DNA of 24,647 nucleotides from positions 1-24,647 of the forward strand of contig JADFMS010000019.1 of NCBI GenBank assembly GCA_022563775.1, in the 5' to 3' direction. Shown piece by piece: positions 1-7,752 of the stretch; the first letter of the stretch is position 1; every line of letters begins with the position of its first letter. This stretch comes from Fidelibacterota bacterium (GTDB lineage Bacteria > Marinisomatota > SORT01). The position numbers were made by a program, and so were the translations under genes. Below the pieces are notes generated by a model that was not told where the DNA came from, made no database searches, and was given only the letters and a program-made list of their open reading frames with translations.

Positions 1-34
1 TCAGATGCGAATCATATAAAGGAGTTTTTTTCAT
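1..34 (-). CDS. gcvT: Probable glycine cleavage T protein (aminomethyltransferase), first 11 codons only
   Basis: An ATG at 34 opens a frame reading MKKTPLYDSHL up to the left edge of the window. Seen: that start, six nucleotides after the aminotransferase stop, with a GAGCGAG purine stretch before it. Known: T proteins of the glycine cleavage system typically begin M-K-x-T-P-L-Y-D-x-H, followed by a glycine- and tryptophan-rich segment outside this window. The match over so few residues is striking but short, so the call rests on N-terminal resemblance. It would be the last visible gene of the yebC-ruvC-ruvA-aminotransferase run. No glycine riboswitch can fit between the two genes, so the gene would depend on upstream transcription. 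Confidence 0.55.
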   Translation of the reverse strand, partial: MKKTPLYDSHL

Positions 35-39
35 CTCGC

Positions 40-1200
40 TCATGCTGTCAGCACTCTTTCTATCCTGTCTAATGCTTCTCTGATATTTTCTTTAGAATTC
101 GCATAAGAAAAACGTATGTAACCCTCTCCGTTAGCTCCAAAAGATGTTCCTTTCAAACAAGCGACTCCGGCATCGTTCAGAAATTTATTCTCCGCCTCCT
201 CCGAAGTCAGTCCCGTTTCTTTGATGTTGGGGAAGACATAAAAAGCTCCTTTTGGAGTTCGACAGCTGATACCCGGAAGAGCGTTCAGACCATCGACAAT
301 AACCGATTTCCGTTCTTTGAATTCAGCGATCATATTTTCAGAGTCATCCTGCGGTCCTTTAAGAGCTTGGATTCCCGCTCTTTGAGTAAATGATGCGGTA
401 CAGGAATTACTATTCACCATAAATTTTGAAACTATTTCAGCAACATTTTTGGGCATCACGCCATAGCCGAGCCGCCATCCCGTCATGGCATAGGTCTTCG
501 AAAATCCTTCTATGAGTATCGTTTTTTCCTTCATACCCTCAAGTGAAATGATCGAGTGGTGCTCTCCGTCGTAAACCATTCGACTGTATACTTCGTCTGT
601 CATAACTATTATATCTCTGTCTGAGACCAACGAAGCTATCTGCTCCAAATCCTCTAATGAAAGAACACCGCCGGTCGGATTTTGAGGAGAATTAATGATT
701 ATCATTCGAGTCCTGTCATTAATAAGATCGGTTAATTCTTCGATATCAAAGCTAAAATCCTTCTCTTCACGGAGAGTGAGCGGCACCGGTTTCGCGCCTA
801 TGAAATTTATCATCGATTCGTATATAGGGAATCCGGGATTCGGGTAAATAACCTCATCGCCTTCCTCGACACAAGACAATATTCCGTAGAACATTATCGG
901 TTTTGCGCCGGGAGTGACCACTACGTTCTCGACCCCTATATCCACATTCCTTGTCGATTTCATCTCTTCAACTATCGCTTCTTTCAAGTCCATGTCACCT
1001 GAAGCGGGACCGTAATGGGTCCAGCCCTCATCAAGAGCCTTATGCGCCGCTTCAATGATGTGACGGGGCGTATCGAAATCGGGTTCTCCAATCTCAAGAT
1101 GAATAATTGATTTTCCCTGAGCCTCAAGCGCTTTTGCTCTTGCGAGCACTTCAAATGCCGTCTCTGTTCCAAGTCTATTCGTTCTATCAGCTAAATACAA
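40..1200 (-). CDS. PLP-dependent aminotransferase, class I/II (aspartate aminotransferase-like)
   Basis: 386 residues, full length for fold-type I aminotransferases, which move an amino group between an amino acid and a 2-oxo acid using pyridoxal phosphate in the cytoplasm. Seen: the N-terminal signature GEPDFDTP (38-45), SPQNPTG (171-177), TDEVYS with the pyridine-binding Asp (202), and SKTYAMTGWR with the Schiff-base lysine (K235) and a downstream Arg. The start is TTG at 1200. No in-frame ATG occurs before conserved sequence, and the LADRTNRL N-terminus fits the family. It lies 13 nt after ruvA and 6 nt before the probable gcvT, suggesting cotranscription. Substrate (aspartate, alanine or other) cannot be settled from sequence alone. 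The class is certain. Confidence 0.93.
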   Translation of the reverse strand: MYLADRTNRLGTETAFEVLARAKALEAQGKSIIHLEIGEPDFDTPRHIIEAAHKALDEGWTHYGPASGDMDLKEAIVEEMKSTRNVDIGVENVVVTPGAKPIMFYGILSCVEEGDEVIYPNPGFPIYESMINFIGAKPVPLTLREEKDFSFDIEELTDLINDRTRMIIINSPQNPTGGVLSLEDLEQIASLVSDRDIIVMTDEVYSRMVYDGEHHSIISLEGMKEKTILIEGFSKTYAMTGWRLGYGVMPKNVAEIVSKFMVNSNSCTASFTQRAGIQALKGPQDDSENMIAEFKERKSVIVDGLNALPGISCRTPKGAFYVFPNIKETGLTSEEAENKFLNDAGVACLKGTSFGANGEGYIRFSYANSKENIREALDRIERVLTA

Positions 1201-1213
1201 ATTTCTCTCTGTC

Positions 1214-1816
1214 CTATCTTATATTGCTCAAAGCGTCACGTATCAAATCTTCCGGCAGTGCATCCGCTCCTAAAGAACGAACGGATCTTTTAGCCGCTTC
1301 AAATGCCTGTTTACGGGAATAACCGAGTGTCTCCAAAGCCGAAACAGTGGTCATGATACTGGAATCCAACTCAGTTTCATCGCTCTCTCTCAACCATTCA
1401 TCACTATCATCCGGCGCGCCGAATTTGTCCCTTAATTCCACTATCAATCGCTGAGCGGTTTTCTTTCCTATCCCCTTGATAGTTGTTAACCGCTCCACAT
1501 CGCCTTCCATAACCGCTTTTTTCAATTGCATTATACCTGTGCCGGAAAGGATTCCAAGAGCAACTTTCGGACCTATGGCGGATATGGCAATCAGAAGGCG
1601 AAACATTTTCCTTTCTTCCTCGGTATGGAACCCGAAGAGTGACATCTCGTCCTCGCGCACATGAAGATGAGTGTATAAAACTACCGCTGAATTCTTCTCC
1701 GGTAGTTTTTCGAAGGTACTCAGGGGGATATGAACAGAATAGCCTAACCCGCCGACGTCTATCGTTACAAGAACAGGTTCTTTGCTTACGAGTGTGCCTC
1801 TTAGATGTGTTATCAC
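1214..1816 (-). CDS. ruvA: Holliday junction DNA helicase subunit RuvA
   Basis: RuvA binds four-way junctions as a tetramer and loads the RuvB motor for branch migration. Seen: an OB-fold N-terminus (ITHLRGTLVSKEP, then DVGGLGYSVHIP), two helix-hairpin-helix motifs (AISAIGPKVALGILSG and TTIKGIGKKTAQRLIVEL), and a C-terminal domain III (ETLGYSRKQAFEAAKRSV). I place the start at the GTG at 1816, giving 200 residues, the usual family size. The frame can be extended to an ATG at 1846, but that adds ten residues foreign to the family. The GTG overlaps the ruvC stop in a GTGA arrangement, which argues for translational coupling. ruvB is not in the window, so the complex needs a partner encoded elsewhere. 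Confidence 0.95.
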   Translation of the reverse strand: MITHLRGTLVSKEPVLVTIDVGGLGYSVHIPLSTFEKLPEKNSAVVLYTHLHVREDEMSLFGFHTEEERKMFRLLIAISAIGPKVALGILSGTGIMQLKKAVMEGDVERLTTIKGIGKKTAQRLIVELRDKFGAPDDSDEWLRESDETELDSSIMTTVSALETLGYSRKQAFEAAKRSVRSLGADALPEDLIRDALSNIR

Positions 1817-2292
1817 AGACTGAAATCTCCGTGATTCGCATGACATATCGCAGCCGCAAGCGCATCGGAGGCGTGTTCGCCCGGCAGTTCCTTTACATTA
1901 AGAATGTTCTTTACCATATACTCTACCTGCTGTTTCGAAGCGCCGCCGTTACCGACCACTGATTGTTTTATCGAACGTGCCGAATATTCAGCGCACTCGA
2001 TATTTGCCTGAGAAAGTGTCAGTAAAATAGCTCCGCGGGCATGGCCCATCTTAAGAGCTGTCTTAGCATTCGATCCGTAAAACGTCTCCTCCACTACTCC
2101 TATCTGGGGTCTCACTTTTTCAATGATCTCCCGGAGCCAACTGTTTATCGCCAATAATCGAGTTGCAAACGGAGTTTTTGACTGAGTGGTCATTTCGCCC
2201 GAATCAACATAACTTAATTTATTACCTGCCCGATTAATTACTCCATATCCTGCTGTGGCAAGTCCAGGATCGATACCGAGGATGGTTAGAAT
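1813..2292 (-). CDS. ruvC: Holliday junction resolvase RuvC, non-canonical start
   Basis: RuvC is the dimeric endonuclease that cuts junctions bound by RuvAB. Seen: the first in-frame ATG is at 2193, but family sequence continues upstream in the same open frame as ILTILGIDPGLATAGYGVI, which carries the first catalytic Asp of the DPG motif. The other acidic residues are in VVEETFYG and EHASDALAAAI. No ATG, GTG or TTG exists upstream. The candidates are ATT at 2292 (159 residues, catalytic Asp at position 8, used for these coordinates) and CTG at 2310, which overlaps the yebC stop and has GAGGA eight bases before it. A protein from the ATG at 2193 would lack an essential residue. The gene overlaps ruvA at its 3' end. 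Confidence 0.88.
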   Translation of the reverse strand: MLTILGIDPGLATAGYGVINRAGNKLSYVDSGEMTTQSKTPFATRLLAINSWLREIIEKVRPQIGVVEETFYGSNAKTALKMGHARGAILLTLSQANIECAEYSARSIKQSVVGNGGASKQQVEYMVKNILNVKELPGEHASDALAAAICHANHGDFSL

Positions 2293-2302
2293 TTTATTCT
2301 CT

Positions 2303-3055
2303 TCAGACAGAGGCTAATTCCTCAATGACACTTTCATCAATATCAAAATTCGAGTAGACGTTTTGAATATCGTCGTGAGCTTCTATCTCCTCCATCAAAT
2401 GCAGGAATTTCCTTGCATCGTTGCCCTCGATCTTTTTACTGTTGCTCGGCAGCTGTGTAAGTTCGGTTGAATCTAAGGTTATTCCCGAGCTGTCCAAGGC
2501 TGATTTCAGACTTTCGTAATTTTCAGGAGCAGTGATAATTTCATACATATCGTCCTCCGTCCGCATATCTTCAGCTCCCGCTTCAACTGCGACTCTGAAT
2601 ACCTCCTCCTCGTTTACCCCTTCTGTCTTAATCCGAATTATCCCCTTAGGTTCAAAGATCCATGCTACACTGCCCGGACCTGCAAGAGACCCGTCAGCCT
2701 TCGTAAGCAGATGTCTTAATTCCGAAACAGTCCTGTTTTTATTATCAGTCAGAGTAAACATCAGAAGCGCTGCTCCACCCGGTCCGTAACCCTCATATAC
2801 AGCCTCTTCATAAACTATACCCGGAAGCTCACCGGTTCCCCTTTTTATAGCTTTTTCGATATTTGCCGCCTGCATATTAGCGCTTTTTGCAGCGGAAATA
2901 GCAGCTCTTAACCTCGGATTTGATGAATCATCACCGCCCCCCTCTTTTGCGGCGACTGTCAACTCTTTTATCAGCTTCGTGAATATTATTCCACGCTTTG
3001 CGTCTTCAACGCCCTTTTTTCTTTTAATGGTACTCCACTTGGAATGACCGGACAT
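2303..3055 (-). CDS. yebC: YebC/PmpR family protein (TACO1-like)
   Basis: 250 residues, full length. Seen: the hallmark N-terminus MSGHSKWSTIKRKKGVEDAK, then FTKLIKELTVAAKEGGGDD, AANIEKAIKRGTGE and YEGYGPGG, with an acidic C-terminal domain. Known: this family was long annotated as a transcriptional regulator, and recent work links many members to relief of ribosome stalling on difficult sequences, as for mitochondrial TACO1. Position before ruvC and ruvA is common across bacteria. ATG start with AAAGG eight bases upstream. It is the first gene of a minus-strand run and has a plausible sigma-70-type promoter. Its stop is overlapped if ruvC starts at the CTG. Confidence 0.95.
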   Translation of the reverse strand: MSGHSKWSTIKRKKGVEDAKRGIIFTKLIKELTVAAKEGGGDDSSNPRLRAAISAAKSANMQAANIEKAIKRGTGELPGIVYEEAVYEGYGPGGAALLMFTLTDNKNRTVSELRHLLTKADGSLAGPGSVAWIFEPKGIIRIKTEGVNEEEVFRVAVEAGAEDMRTEDDMYEIITAPENYESLKSALDSSGITLDSTELTQLPSNSKKIEGNDARKFLHLMEEIEAHDDIQNVYSNFDIDESVIEELASV

Positions 3056-3101
3056 TTATTATACCTTTAAATAATTAAATAAACTTTTGCTATAACGGTG
3101 T

Positions 3102-3130
3102 AATTTAGATTTTACGCCTCTTGAAAGCAA
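3102..3130 (-). promoter_or_regulatory. Putative sigma-70-type promoter for the yebC-ruvCA operon
   Basis: On the minus strand, TTGCTT (3125-3130) and TAAATT (3102-3107) are separated by 17 bases, with transcription expected to begin near 3095, about 40 bases before the yebC ATG. Each box matches its consensus only partly, and the region is AT-rich, so chance matches are possible. Confidence 0.35.
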
Positions 3131-3214
3131 TAAAAAGGTATGTGTAGATTTGGACAGCTCAGGTAGAAGTTGCCCCCTGCTAAGCTAGTTAGATTGAAGT
3201 GTAATGACGAGACT

Positions 3215-3320
3215 CTTTACACACCCCGTCTTAGATAATCTTCGATTATCAAATCCACCCCTCTTGATAGAGGGGAATTTTTCCTCCCCTCCTTTCTAAG
3301 GAGGGGATTTAGGTGTGGTT
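3215..3320. repeat. Intergenic repeat with three consecutive hairpins
   Basis: In the 317-base gene-free stretch between yebC and lon there is a compact palindromic element. It begins with CTTTACACACCCC (3215-3227) and contains GATAATC-TTC-GATTATC (3234-3250), CCCCTCT-TGAT-AGAGGGG (3258-3275) and CCCCTCCTT-TCT-AAGGAGGGG (3286-3306), ending in GGGGATTTAGGTGTGGTT (3303-3320). The first block and the CCCCTCT hairpin recur in opposite orientation at 22615-22685, and a variant of the last block occurs at 22254-22272. This marks a dispersed REP- or MITE-like intergenic repeat. The hairpins may also stop transcripts leaving lon. The rest of 3056-3372 shows nothing else I can name beyond the yebC promoter. 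Confidence 0.7.
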
Positions 3321-3372
3321 GAAATGTGAATAAAACCGTTAAAATGGATACTTTACTGTGTATTGATTTCCT

Positions 3373-5772
3373 TTACGCTCTCCCCGATTGGATATGTGTC
3401 GCACCTTTTGCGGGACTGCTTCCGACAGAATGTCTTCCCGGAGCTTTCACCAATGCGAGATCGATAACTTGGAGCATCTCTGAGGCGAATTGGAATTTCA
3501 TTCCACGAAGTGTTTTCTTCGGTATCTCTTCCAGATCTTTCTTATTCTTCTCAGGTAAGATTATCTGTTTTATGCCTGCGCGATGAGCGGCGAGAACTTT
3601 TTCTCGTATACCGCCAACAGGGAGAACAGCGCCTCTAAGCGTGATCTCACCTGTCATAGCGATATCAAGCTTCAAACGTCTGCCTGTCAAAAGAGAGACC
3701 ATAGCGGAAAGCATCGTTACACCGGCTGACGGACCGTCTTTTGGAATTGCTCCCGCAGGAACGTGAATGTGAATATCCGTCTTTTCATTAAATTTCGGAT
3801 CAATTCCGAGTTCTTCCGCTTGCGAACGTATGAAGGACTTTGCGGCTTCAGCAGATTCTTTCATTACATCCCCAAGTTGACCTGTTAGAGTTAGCTTTCC
3901 CTTTCCGGGCATCGCAGTAGCCTCGATAAATAAAATATCACCACCTGAAGGCGTATATGCTAATCCCGTTGCAATACCCGGTTTTTTAGTCCGTTCGGCA
4001 ACATCGGAGAAAAATTTGATAGGCCCAAGATAATCGGCTACATTTGCTTTTGTCACTTTCTTTTTCTTTTTGTACCCTTCGACAATTTCTTTTGCAACTC
4101 TACGTGATATATTTGCCAACTGTCTCTCGAGATTTCTGACACCCGACTCGCGGGTATAAGAATGTACTATCTCTGTTAACCCGGACTCTTCAAATTCAAG
4201 TTTTCTATCTGTAAGACCATGCTCCGCAAGCTGTTTTGGAATAAGGAACTTTCGAGCTATCTGAGTTTTTTCTTCTTCGATATATCCCGAAAATTCGATT
4301 ATCTCCATCCTATCCCTCAACGCAGGAGGAATGGTATCCACCATATTCGCTGTGGCTATGAACATTACTTTTGAGAGATCAAACTCCACCTCCAAGTAAT
4401 GATCGGAAAAAGTGTCGTTCTGCTCCGGGTCGAGAACTTCAAGCAGCGCCGAGGAGGGATCCCCGCGGAAATCTTTTCCGACTTTATCTATCTCGTCAAG
4501 CATAAATATAGGATTATTCGAATCGGCTTTTTTAAGTCCCTGTATAATCCGTCCCGGCAGGGCTCCGATGTAGGTTCTACGATGACCTCTTATCTCCGCT
4601 TCGTCATGAACGCCGCCAAGTGATATCCTCACAAATTTTCTTCCAACTGCTGCGGCGATGGATTTGCCGACGGAAGTCTTTCCCGTTCCTGGAGGACCGA
4701 CAAAACAGAGTATCGGACCTTTCATGTCCGCTTTAAGTTTTCTGACAGCTAGGTATTCAAGAATCCGCTGTTTGACCTTTTGGAGACCGTAATGATCACC
4801 CTCGAGAACTGCCGCGGCTTCTTTTATATCCATATTGTCTTTTGTATTTTTACTCCAGGGGAGTTCTATAAGCCAATCGAGATATGTCCTTGAAACAGTA
4901 TATTCCGGAGAGGAAGGAGGTATTCGATTCAGCCTGTCGAGTTCTTTTTCCGCTACCTTCAATGCCTCTGCGCTTAGTTTTGCCGCATCCAGCTTTTCTT
5001 TAAGTTCTTTTAACTCGAGGGCAATATCATCTTCCTCACCAAGCTCTTTTTTTATAGCCTTCAGTTGCTCTCTAAGAAAATATTCTCTCTGAGTTTTGTT
5101 TATTTCACCCTGAACTTCCGTTTGTATTTTTTCACCTAACTGTAACCTTTGAAGTTCTTTATTGAGAATAATAATTGATTCTTCAAGACGTCGACGAATA
5201 CTCACCTCTTCTAAAATAATCTGCTTTTCAGATGTGCGAATATTCAAGACTGAGATAGCCCTATCAACAAGTTTACCCGGTTCGTCAATATTTGCTAACA
5301 GGGACGTATGCTCCATAGACAGATATGGCGCAATCTCAACGATATCCTGAAAGACGGATCTAACGTTGACAGCCATTGCTTCAATCTCAAGATCGCTTGT
5401 CGTCTCATCGTCGGAAATTTGCTGCACCGCTGCTTTGATATATGGCTCTTCCTCTAAAAACGTTATCAATTTTATCCTATGAAGACCCTGTATGATAGCG
5501 CTTTTACTACCGTCAGGCATATCAAATACTTTTAGGACGGCTGCAAGGGTTCCCCAGGCATATAAATCCGTGGATTCCGGATGCTCAATCGAGCCGTCAC
5601 GCTGAGCGACAACACCTATCAATTTATTAGTTTCACTTACTTTCGAAATCAGACTTACAGATTTTTCTCTTCCGATGGATATCGGTATGACTTGCTGAGG
5701 AAAGAGTACGGTGTTTCTTAACGGAAGTATCGGTAATACTTCAGGAATATGTTCGTTTTCAAAATCTTCCAT
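3373..5772 (-). CDS. lon: ATP-dependent Lon protease
   Basis: Cytoplasmic AAA+ serine protease that degrades misfolded and short-lived regulatory proteins. 799 residues, normal for LonA. Seen: N-terminal substrate-binding domain (ILPLRNTVLFPQQVIP near residue 15), coiled-coil region (about 185-290), Walker A GPPGTGKT (359-366), Walker B IFMLDEID (422-429), and the protease dyad S682 in PKDGPSAG and K725 in GGIREKVLAAH. All catalytic elements are intact. ATG start with AAGAGA upstream. Unusually, the leader carries a perfect sigma-54 promoter rather than a recognisable heat-shock element such as CIRCE. The gene is flanked by the repeat element on one side and the binding lipoprotein on the other, and appears to be transcribed alone. 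Confidence 0.98.
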   Translation of the reverse strand: MEDFENEHIPEVLPILPLRNTVLFPQQVIPISIGREKSVSLISKVSETNKLIGVVAQRDGSIEHPESTDLYAWGTLAAVLKVFDMPDGSKSAIIQGLHRIKLITFLEEEPYIKAAVQQISDDETTSDLEIEAMAVNVRSVFQDIVEIAPYLSMEHTSLLANIDEPGKLVDRAISVLNIRTSEKQIILEEVSIRRRLEESIIILNKELQRLQLGEKIQTEVQGEINKTQREYFLREQLKAIKKELGEEDDIALELKELKEKLDAAKLSAEALKVAEKELDRLNRIPPSSPEYTVSRTYLDWLIELPWSKNTKDNMDIKEAAAVLEGDHYGLQKVKQRILEYLAVRKLKADMKGPILCFVGPPGTGKTSVGKSIAAAVGRKFVRISLGGVHDEAEIRGHRRTYIGALPGRIIQGLKKADSNNPIFMLDEIDKVGKDFRGDPSSALLEVLDPEQNDTFSDHYLEVEFDLSKVMFIATANMVDTIPPALRDRMEIIEFSGYIEEEKTQIARKFLIPKQLAEHGLTDRKLEFEESGLTEIVHSYTRESGVRNLERQLANISRRVAKEIVEGYKKKKKVTKANVADYLGPIKFFSDVAERTKKPGIATGLAYTPSGGDILFIEATAMPGKGKLTLTGQLGDVMKESAEAAKSFIRSQAEELGIDPKFNEKTDIHIHVPAGAIPKDGPSAGVTMLSAMVSLLTGRRLKLDIAMTGEITLRGAVLPVGGIREKVLAAHRAGIKQIILPEKNKKDLEEIPKKTLRGMKFQFASEMLQVIDLALVKAPGRHSVGSSPAKGATHIQSGRA

Positions 5773-5814
5773 AATATTTATCTCTTGGTTACAATGTTGT
5801 TTTCAGAATTATTT

Positions 5815-5830
5815 TGCAATATTTGTGCCA
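5815..5830 (-). promoter_or_regulatory. Sigma-54 (RpoN) promoter of lon
   Basis: The minus strand reads TGGCAC (5825-5830), five bases, then TTGCA (5815-5819), matching the -24/-12 consensus TGGCAC-N5-TTGCA at every defined position. Transcription would start near 5804, giving a leader of about 32 bases before the lon ATG. Sigma-54 promoters need an enhancer-binding activator, and one is encoded at 8959-10794. That this activator is the one used here is an inference only. A TTTCATATTCAA half-palindrome lies just upstream at 5841-5852. Confidence 0.75.
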
Positions 5831-5949
5831 ATAGGTCAAATTGAATATGAAATCTCCCTGAATCTAATCAGAGAGTAAATATACTGAATCTGACCCCAAA
5901 ACTCAACAGATAAATTCAAACAATCCGTCCTGTCATTATGTCATAAAAC

Positions 5950-5964
5950 CTGTATTTATTACAG
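5950..5964 (-). terminator. Short hairpin after the binding-lipoprotein gene, weak terminator or operator
   Basis: CTGTA-TTTAT-TACAG is a five-base-pair inverted repeat just past the stop of the lipoprotein gene, followed on the minus strand by GTTTTATGA. The stem is short and the T-run is weak, so termination is uncertain. Lying roughly 150 bases upstream of the lon sigma-54 start, it could equally be an activator site. The rest of 5831-5974 shows no gene. Confidence 0.25.
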
Positions 5965-5974
5965 ACATTATCGT

Positions 5975-7075
5975 TTAATTTATTATCTTTTTAATAGGCG
6001 GCAGATATCTATAACTCAGGATACTGTCTATCGGAGCAAATTCAAAAAGATCGTCAATTCTCTTAGCAGAAATTAGTCCGTAACGCTTAGACATCGTCGC
6101 CAGCTTGATTAAAGAGGGTCTCACCGGATCATATGTAACCACAATATTTTGGAAAGACCTATCTGCGATCTCCCGGGAAATATTTTCCCCTGTTACAGTT
6201 TCAATCCCTTCAGAAAGAATTCGTATTGATTCACTCTTATGATTGCGAATCCACAATGTAGTTTCTATATGCCCCTTTAGAAATCGCTCAACAGCCTCCG
6301 GATATGCTTGAAGGAAATCGAGCCTGCATACGATTATCGTTGATGCGAATATCGATTTCGTCCACAACGAACTTTCGTTTATGTAGGTGTATCCTCTCCC
6401 TTCAACGATCAATTTCGATGCCCAAGGTTCCGGGAACCATGCTCCTATCACTGAACGTCTCGAAAATGAAAGCAGTAACTCGTCCCGACTAATCGGCGAA
6501 AATAGGATTTCACCTCTTTGCAAGGAGCGGCTCAATCCTTCGGAAGAAAAATAATTCTTTACCGCAAGATGCTGAGTGCCATTAATTTCAGGGATGGCAA
6601 TAGTTTTTCGTTTGAATTCATTAATATGACCCGGCGGCACATCTCTTTGTACCACGAAAAGTATTCCCCCGCTGCTTACACCCCCTATCACCCGAATCAC
6701 ATTTCTGTCCGAACGGGAATGACTGATCAGAGCAGACAAAGGATCCACGAACGCCATATCCAATTCGTTTCGAGAGATCGCTTTCATAACCGTTGAACCG
6801 GTTAAAAATATCGAAGGTTTAAAATCAATCCTTTTCAAATTGAGCTTATACTGTTTCTCTTCTATACCTACAAAAGCTTGCGCATGAGTGAAATCGGGCA
6901 TAAAACCGAGCCGTAATTCGTCCGGATTATTGTCTTCCTGTTTCTGAACACATCCGCCAACTGATAAAAACAGTAGGATAAGTAGAATGTCAGTAGCAAG
7001 AAAATGATGTGTTCGGATGAAAGCTCCTCTGATAGTTTTCCAATAATCCATATTCATAAAACTGATATTACTCAA
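5975..7075 (-). CDS. NrtA/SsuA-like ABC transporter substrate-binding lipoprotein
   Basis: 366 residues from a TTG start. Internal ATGs at codons 7 and 9 are possible starts, and none has a clear ribosome site. Seen: a hydrophobic signal (about 26-40) ending in a lipobox SVGGC with the lipidated Cys at 42, then the type 2 periplasmic-binding-protein pattern of the nitrate/sulfonate/taurine and NMT1/THI5 group: GFMPDFTHAQAFVG, NELDMAFVDPLSALI, KRKTIAIPEINGTQHLAVK, GAWFPEPWASKLI, and FLKGHIETTLWI. The protein would sit on the outer face of the inner membrane and deliver an anion or small organic ligand to an ABC permease. No permease or ATPase gene is nearby, so the partner and ligand are unknown. 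Confidence 0.82.
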   Translation of the reverse strand: MSNISFMNMDYWKTIRGAFIRTHHFLATDILLILLFLSVGGCVQKQEDNNPDELRLGFMPDFTHAQAFVGIEEKQYKLNLKRIDFKPSIFLTGSTVMKAISRNELDMAFVDPLSALISHSRSDRNVIRVIGGVSSGGILFVVQRDVPPGHINEFKRKTIAIPEINGTQHLAVKNYFSSEGLSRSLQRGEILFSPISRDELLLSFSRRSVIGAWFPEPWASKLIVEGRGYTYINESSLWTKSIFASTIIVCRLDFLQAYPEAVERFLKGHIETTLWIRNHKSESIRILSEGIETVTGENISREIADRSFQNIVVTYDPVRPSLIKLATMSKRYGLISAKRIDDLFEFAPIDSILSYRYLPPIKKIIN

Positions 7076-7165
7076 CAGTGTTCATGTAATATACAGCCTT
7101 ATTAGTTATATAGAAGCAATTGATTCCGGTAATAATCCGGATCAGAAGATTTGAGACGCTGTCGG

Positions 7166-7204
7166 CAAAAAACAATACCCCCTGAACATCGCCGGGGGTA
7201 TTGT
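7166..7204 (-). terminator. Rho-independent terminator of the DUF6249 gene
   Basis: The minus strand carries an 11-base-pair perfect stem (ACAATACCCCC at 7194-7204 pairing with GGGGGTATTGT at 7172-7182), an 11-base loop and then a run of six T. It lies about 45 bases after the stop of the gene ending at 7249 and separates it from the lipoprotein gene downstream. The rest of 7076-7165 holds only a small inverted repeat with CCGG arms (about 7122-7143) that may belong to the lipoprotein promoter. Confidence 0.9.
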
Positions 7205-7248
7205 ATCAGTTCTAATCTGAAACGGTATGGAGCTGTATTAAATCGAGA

Positions 7249-7590
7249 TTACTTCGCCTCATCTTCTTTAGGCTTAGTTCCATATATTTTCTGCCATAGG
7301 AGTAAGCCGAGACCTACAGAGACAGCAATAGATGCTGGAATATATCCTTCCTCTCTCATATGCCCGCTTATCCATATTCCGAAAAACAATCCGCTGCCGC
7401 CGAACAGTAAAATAAATGCCCATTTTACCGTGTTGTAAGGGGATAATGATTTGAAGTTTAACATCTTTAAGTCTCCAATACTTGACCCCTTTTCAATAAG
7501 AAGTTGTCTCTCTCTATGCCGTGTCATCAGGTGAAACGATATGACAAACCCAACTGTTATAAATAAAATTATAGGTATTAATTCTCCCAT
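7249..7590 (-). CDS. Small membrane protein, DUF6249-like
   Basis: 113 residues with about three membrane segments (roughly 4-20, 56-75 and 82-100) and a basic, conserved-looking linker HRERQLLIEKG after the first segment. I recognise this N-terminal helix plus R-H-R-E-R-x-x-L-I-E-K-G pattern as typical of the DUF6249 family, whose function is not known. Members are often found beside ECF sigma and anti-sigma genes, as here: the gene is divergent from the sigma factor at 7753. The ATG at 7590 has a good ribosome site (AAAAGGGG). A strong terminator follows, so it is probably a single-gene transcript. A role in the signalling of the neighbouring sigma factor is inferred only from position. Confidence 0.7.
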   Translation of the reverse strand: MGELIPIILFITVGFVISFHLMTRHRERQLLIEKGSSIGDLKMLNFKSLSPYNTVKWAFILLFGGSGLFFGIWISGHMREEGYIPASIAVSVGLGLLLWQKIYGTKPKEDEAK

Positions 7591-7704
7591 TATATTTCCC
7601 CTTTTAGTGTTCTTCTTTCTAACTATGACAAACCACTCTCAAGAAATGTTGCATATTCTTCAATAATTGTATTAAATTGCATAAGCCAATTTACTGCAAC
7701 AAAA

Positions 7705-7734
7705 TTGATTTATCAGTTGTCTTACTATTATAGA
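7705..7734 (+). promoter_or_regulatory. Possible promoter of the ECF sigma operon in the divergent region
   Basis: TTGATT (7705-7710) and TATAGA (7729-7734) are 18 bases apart, which would give a leader of about a dozen bases before the sigma ATG. There is no clear Shine-Dalgarno. Two direct copies of TTGCATA lie upstream (7649-7655 and 7677-7683) and could be regulatory. I could not recognise a typical ECF-type GGAAC/CGTC autoregulatory promoter, so this is a weak proposal. Confidence 0.25.
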
Positions 7735-7752
7735 TGGAAAATATATCTTTAA

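Noticed and set aside
1..3055. ruvB as a neighbour of ruvCA
   Set aside because: The gene after ruvA is an aminotransferase and the next is a probable gcvT. No RuvB motif occurs in the window.
5773..5974. Heat-shock operators (CIRCE-like or heat-shock sigma type) expected before lon
   Set aside because: No inverted repeat of the CIRCE form was found. Only the sigma-54 promoter and a short hairpin are visible.
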